A stretch of DNA of 34,255 nucleotides from an uncultured Oscillospiraceae bacterium. Its GTDB lineage: Bacteria > Bacillota > Clostridia > Oscillospirales > Acutalibacteraceae. The stretch lies in NCBI GenBank assembly GCA_900546265.1, contig URCA01000038.1, positions 1 through 34,255 of the forward strand, in the 5' to 3' direction. This document shows positions 31,174-34,255 of the stretch, in pieces; position 1 is the first letter of the stretch; each line of letters opens with the position of its first letter. The translations under genes were made by a program, and so were the position numbers. The notes below the pieces were generated by a model. It did not search any database, had not been told where the DNA came from, and saw only the letters and a program-made list of their open reading frames with translations.

Positions 31174-31179
31174 ATTATA
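31174..31179 (-). promoter_or_regulatory. Likely -10 element of XRE 2
   Basis: TATAAT lies on the minus strand 14 nt upstream of the ATG, so the transcript would start almost at the ribosome binding site. No acceptable -35 is seen at 16-18 nt. Confidence 0.45.
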
Positions 31180-31210
31180 GAAGATTCTAATCATAAGGGT
31201 ACGCATTTAT

Positions 31211-31279
31211 ACGATATATCGTGTTGAATATATCCCATAAAATAAAGTTTGTGATATAATGTACGATATATCCAACACG
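31211..31279. promoter_or_regulatory. Paired operators between XRE 2 and the SLOG gene
   Basis: ACGATATATCGT (31211-31222) is a perfect palindrome, and its ACGATATATC recurs at 31263-31272, 52 nt away, about five helical turns. In addition CGTGTTGAATATATC (31220-31234) and GATATATCCAACACG (31265-31279) are inverted repeats with one mismatch. They bracket the SLOG -10. Binding by XRE 2 with looping is a natural inference. Confidence 0.65.
31252..31260 (+). promoter_or_regulatory. Extended -10 promoter of the SLOG gene
   Basis: TGATATAAT gives a perfect -10 with a TGn extension, 33 nt before the ATG, and lies between the two operator sites. No good -35 is present. Confidence 0.6.
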
Positions 31280-31292
31280 AAAGGATGATTGT

Positions 31293-31769
31293 ATGCGTCG
31301 TGAAACCTGCTGTTTTACCGGCCACCGGAACCTGCCGGCGGAACATCTGCCGGCTATCCCTTCCTTGCTCGACGACACCGTTGCCGAGCTGATCGGCCGC
31401 GGTATTGTCGATTTCGCCTGCGGCGGCGCGCGGGGCTTTGACACGCTCGCCGCGCAGTCCGTTCTGCGGGCCCGCGCGGCCTGTCCCTTTCTGCGGCTTC
31501 TCCTGTTTCTGCCCTGCCGCGATCAAACGCGGGGCTGGCCGTCGAAGGACGCGGCGGTTTATGTGGATATTCTCGCCCAGGCCGACGCGGTTTCTTACGT
31601 CGCGGACCGCTACCGCCCCGGCTGTATGCAGGAGCGCAACCGCCGTCTGGTCGATGAAAGCTCCTGGTGCGTCAGCTGGCTGACCCGGCAAGCCGGCGGC
31701 ACCGCCTACACGGTGAGCTACGCCCGCCGGCAAGGCCTGGCGATACGCAACCTCCCGGATCGGCTATAA
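31293..31769 (+). CDS. SLOG-family protein (DUF1273/YpsA-like)
   Basis: The 158-aa protein has the family marks CCFTGHR at 6-12, GGARGFDTLAA at 44-54, MQERNRRLVDES at 112-123 and GGTAYTVSYA at 135-144. SLOG is a Rossmann-like fold proposed to bind nucleotide or NAD-derived ligands and often found in defence or stress loci; YpsA affects cell division in B. subtilis. AAAGGATG precedes the ATG. It is divergent from XRE 2 under shared operators, and convergent with cls. The ligand is unknown. Confidence 0.85.
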   Translation: MRRETCCFTGHRNLPAEHLPAIPSLLDDTVAELIGRGIVDFACGGARGFDTLAAQSVLRARAACPFLRLLLFLPCRDQTRGWPSKDAAVYVDILAQADAVSYVADRYRPGCMQERNRRLVDESSWCVSWLTRQAGGTAYTVSYARRQGLAIRNLPDRL

Positions 31770-31800
31770 AAAAGCGTCCTCCCAATCAGGAGGACGCTTT
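31765..31800. terminator. Terminator between the SLOG gene and cls
   Basis: A perfect 12-bp stem (31771-31782 with 31789-31800) with loop CAATCA has a T-run on the minus strand, terminating cls. The tail on the plus strand is weak, so SLOG transcripts may end less efficiently. Confidence 0.88.
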
Positions 31801-31803
31801 CCC

Positions 31804-33369
31804 TTACATCAGGGGGGAGAACAGATTGAAGACGGGCGCCAGCACCTTCTGCCACCAGGGACGGCTCTGAATATCGTCCATCGTGATCCGGTGGGAAACC
31901 TCCATCGTCTTTTCGATATCCCGGCGGATGTCGGCCACCACCGGCGCGTCGCAGATGAGCACCCCGTTTTCATAGTGGAGAAACAGGCTGCGGAAATCCA
32001 GGTTGACCGAACCGACCGTCGCGCAGCGATCGTCCCACAGCATCAGCTTGCCGTGAATGAAACCGGGGGTATATTCGTAAATCTGCACCCCGTTTTTCAC
32101 CAAATGCCGATAATTGTGCCGATTGACCAACCCGACATACCAGTGATCGCAGATGGCGGGGGTGCAGATGCGCACATCCACGCCGCCCCGGGCCGCCAGG
32201 CAGAGGGTGGAGCTGAGCTCCTGATCGATAACCAAATACGGGGTGGTCAGCCACAGATACTGCCGCGCACCTCCCGCCGCCTGCCGGATGAGATCCAACG
32301 CGGGATTTTTCGGATTGTTATACGGGCCGTCGGCATAAGGCTGAAAATATCCCTTGGCCTCTACCGGTTTTTCAATAAGATAATCGCTGTAATCGCCCTC
32401 TTGATTTCGTGTGGCAATATTCCACATTTGGAAAAAAATCACCGACAGGCTGCGCACCGCGCTGCCCTCCAGGCGGATACCCACATCCTTCCAGTGCCCC
32501 AGCTTGGAGTCGATATTGACATATTCGTCCGCCAGATTGACGCCGCCGGCATACCCCACCTGTCCGTCGATCACCACGATTTTTTCATGGTTGCGATAGT
32601 TCAGATAAAAGCTGGAAACAAAGCGGTGGGCAGGGCTGAACACCGCCACTTTGAAGCCCTCGGCCTCCAGCTTCTTATCGAACTTGTCCGGAATTTTGAA
32701 AAAGCAGCCCACATCGTCATAGAGAAGGCGCACCTCTACCCCCTGTCGGATTTTCCGCAGCAGAAGCTCGTGCACCCGGTTCCACAATTGACCGGTAGCG
32801 ACGATGAAATATTCGATAAATATAAACCGTTCCGCCCGTTCCATGTCTCCGATGAGCCGTTCGAAATACTCCTCACCGATGGGGAAATACTGCGCGGCTG
32901 TGTCGGTATACAGCGGATACTGGGCTTTGGCGAGAGAATGGACATAGGGGGCGTCGTTGGGATACCGGGCGGTAAACTGATTGAGCTGCGGCTTATTGGC
33001 CGGCAGCTTCATGAAGCCGTTCTCAAACGCCGTGTTCAGCGCGCCCTTTTCCTTTTTATTAAAGTCCACCCGGCCCCACAGCCAGTAAAGCGCCATGCCG
33101 ACGATCGGCGTCATCAGCACCACCACGATCCAGGCCAGCCGGTAGGCGGAGCTGTCGTGTCGGTTAATCAGGCTGAACACCGTCACCATGGCCAAAATAT
33201 CGAGCGCCACATAGAGGGGCGCCGCGTTGGCCCGCAGGAAATAGGTGGTAAACATCATGATGCCCAGCTGCAGCAAAATGGCCAGGGCGATGATGCCGAT
33301 GCGGATGTAGGTGGTCAGCGCGCTGTTGCGATCGTGGGTGGTGTTTTGCTTTTCCTTTTTTTTACTCAT
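31804..33369 (-). CDS. cls: Cardiolipin synthase, phospholipase D type
   Basis: It condenses phosphatidylglycerol molecules into cardiolipin at the membrane. The 521-aa protein has two N-terminal membrane helices (about 23-47 and 52-68, with a third near 78-97) and two complete HKD motifs: His261/Lys263/Asp268 and His439/Lys441/Asp446. Length is normal. Its start overlaps the VTT-domain gene by 8 nt, so both are expressed together. A fragment of a related gene remains at 30809-30874. Confidence 0.95.
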   Translation of the reverse strand: MSKKKEKQNTTHDRNSALTTYIRIGIIALAILLQLGIMMFTTYFLRANAAPLYVALDILAMVTVFSLINRHDSSAYRLAWIVVVLMTPIVGMALYWLWGRVDFNKKEKGALNTAFENGFMKLPANKPQLNQFTARYPNDAPYVHSLAKAQYPLYTDTAAQYFPIGEEYFERLIGDMERAERFIFIEYFIVATGQLWNRVHELLLRKIRQGVEVRLLYDDVGCFFKIPDKFDKKLEAEGFKVAVFSPAHRFVSSFYLNYRNHEKIVVIDGQVGYAGGVNLADEYVNIDSKLGHWKDVGIRLEGSAVRSLSVIFFQMWNIATRNQEGDYSDYLIEKPVEAKGYFQPYADGPYNNPKNPALDLIRQAAGGARQYLWLTTPYLVIDQELSSTLCLAARGGVDVRICTPAICDHWYVGLVNRHNYRHLVKNGVQIYEYTPGFIHGKLMLWDDRCATVGSVNLDFRSLFLHYENGVLICDAPVVADIRRDIEKTMEVSHRITMDDIQSRPWWQKVLAPVFNLFSPLM

Positions 33370-34054
33370 CGGCGGACGGGTCCTTTCTCTTGGCGGCGAC
33401 CAGCTTTTTCATCAGCAGCGTTGCCACCAGAATGATCACAAGGGCAGCCAAAGGAATCAAAAAGCCGGGAGACAGCGGGTCGGTGGCCGCGCTGCCCATG
33501 AGGGTCACCGTGACCGCCTGGGGCATACAGCCCACCATGGAGCCTAAAAAGAAGCGGCCGAAATGCAGCCCCTTCGCCCCGGCTAGCAGACTGACGGAAT
33601 CGGTGGATATGCCGGGCATCAGCCGCAGCAGGGCGATGGAACTGAACCGATCGAGATAGCGATCATCCAAAACCTTGTCCAAAAATTTATTCTTGCCCTT
33701 AATCCAGCGAAATAATTTATCTATAAGGCGTTTTCCGAACCGTTTGCCCACCGCATAGTCGGCCGTGAACTCCAGCGAAAGAAACACGATGGTTAGCAGG
33801 AAGGCGATAAGCGGGGAAAACATCAGCCCGGTCAGCAGATAGACAAGCGGCTGGGGCACGATCACCACGGTGCAGGCCTTGAGAAGATAGGCCCCCAACA
33901 GGATGGGGATCACTTCCCAAGTGTCCCGGTAAGTGTCGGCCAGAACGGTCAAATCGGTATTGAGAAATTGAACCGCCAGGATCAGCGCGGCGAAGGCCGC
34001 TATGACCAGCACGGTCAATGTCCATCTGGTCTTGTGTCCGCCGCCCTTGCTCAA
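33362..34054 (-). CDS. TVP38/TMEM64-family (VTT domain) membrane protein
   Basis: The 230-aa protein has about five to six membrane helices and the VTT signature region (EFTADYAVGKRFGKRLID and SIALLRLMPGISTDSVSLLAG). VTT/DedA-like proteins move or scramble lipids across membranes in several organisms, which fits the overlapping cls gene. It uses a TTG start at 34054 after AGGGGG. The C-terminus is lysine-rich and cytoplasmic. Confidence 0.9.
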   Translation of the reverse strand: MSKGGGHKTRWTLTVLVIAAFAALILAVQFLNTDLTVLADTYRDTWEVIPILLGAYLLKACTVVIVPQPLVYLLTGLMFSPLIAFLLTIVFLSLEFTADYAVGKRFGKRLIDKLFRWIKGKNKFLDKVLDDRYLDRFSSIALLRLMPGISTDSVSLLAGAKGLHFGRFFLGSMVGCMPQAVTVTLMGSAATDPLSPGFLIPLAALVIILVATLLMKKLVAAKRKDPSADE

Positions 34055-34087
34055 CCCGTTTCCCCCTCTTATTGCCTATACAATCTC

Positions 34088-34116
34088 AGTATGACAGGAT
34101 CCCGGTCATTTGTCAA
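34088..34116 (-). promoter_or_regulatory. Promoter of the VTT-cls operon
   Basis: The minus strand has the consensus -35 TTGACA (34116-34111), 17 nt, then CATACT (34093-34088). It is among the best sigma-A-like promoters in the window. The stretch 34117-34201 shows nothing else. Confidence 0.8.
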
Positions 34117-34204
34117 CGCCGGCCCGTCCCCTTATCCGCGGATAATGCTGACACAGCGCTTTCTTTAGCCCTCTACCCCCGCCATCCAGGCTAAGGTATA
34201 CGAG

Positions 34205-34234
34205 AAACCCCCCGCCGCAAAATGCGGCGGGGGG
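34205..34234 (-). terminator. Terminator of a minus-strand gene beyond the right edge
   Basis: An 11-bp GC-rich stem (34224-34234 with 34208-34218) is followed on the minus strand by TTTCT. The gene it ends lies outside the window. Confidence 0.7.
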
Positions 34235-34255
34235 ATCTGGATATACCCTGAGAAC

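Noticed and set aside
31891..33435. 514-codon plus-strand open frame opposite cls
   Set aside because: Mirror frame of cls, which has both HKD motifs and normal length.

Overview
The window looks like a chromosomal segment of a high-GC member of the Clostridia, most likely a gut-type Oscillospirales/Ruminococcaceae relative. Reasons: Firmicutes-type ribosomal gene order with a KOW-domain gene between map and infA, zinc-type S14 and zinc-type adenylate kinase, strong AGGAGG-like ribosome binding sites, sigma-A-like promoters, and RICIN-peptidase and WG-repeat exported proteins. The species assignment is an inference from these traits; no 16S gene is present.

Region 1 (about 1-16665) is almost entirely one minus-strand superoperon read right to left: S10 genes (rpsJ rplC rplD rplW rplB rpsS rplV rpsC rplP rpmC rpsQ), spc genes (rplN rplX rplE rpsN rpsH rplF rplR rpsE rpmD rplO secY adk map) and alpha genes (KOW protein, infA, rpmJ, rpsM, rpsK, rpsD, rpoA, rplQ). 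It has a promoter at 16635-16663, a roughly 400-nt leader with a candidate attenuator, an unusual structured spacer between rpsE and rpmD, and a strong terminator after rplQ (100-132). A separate minus-strand promoter and hairpin-rich RNA run off the left edge.

Region 2 (16698-19273) holds two exported proteins on the minus strand: a WG-repeat lipoprotein and a low-GC RICIN-lectin/cysteine-peptidase-like protein whose translation start is blocked by in-frame stops just after the best ribosome binding site.

Region 3 (19274-28974) is ordinary and semi-ordinary chromosome: birA with a metallophosphoesterase; three small plus-strand proteins of unknown function interrupted by a 99-nt hairpin element; a three-gene ABC-2 exporter operon; a QueG-like iron-sulfur protein; a P-loop-like protein with a lost Walker A, overlapping tail to tail with an AAA ATPase; and an AI-2E-family membrane protein.

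Region 4 (28975-34255) is the accessory end: a sodium:solute symporter, two paralogous small XRE regulators sharing an identical 54-bp tail, a relic of a cardiolipin synthase gene between them, palindromic operator clusters, a SLOG-family (DUF1273/YpsA-like) gene divergent from one XRE gene, and a cardiolipin synthase/VTT membrane protein operon. The XRE/SLOG locus with its repeats and relic, and the structured spacer inside the ribosomal operon, are the most likely places for undescribed biology.
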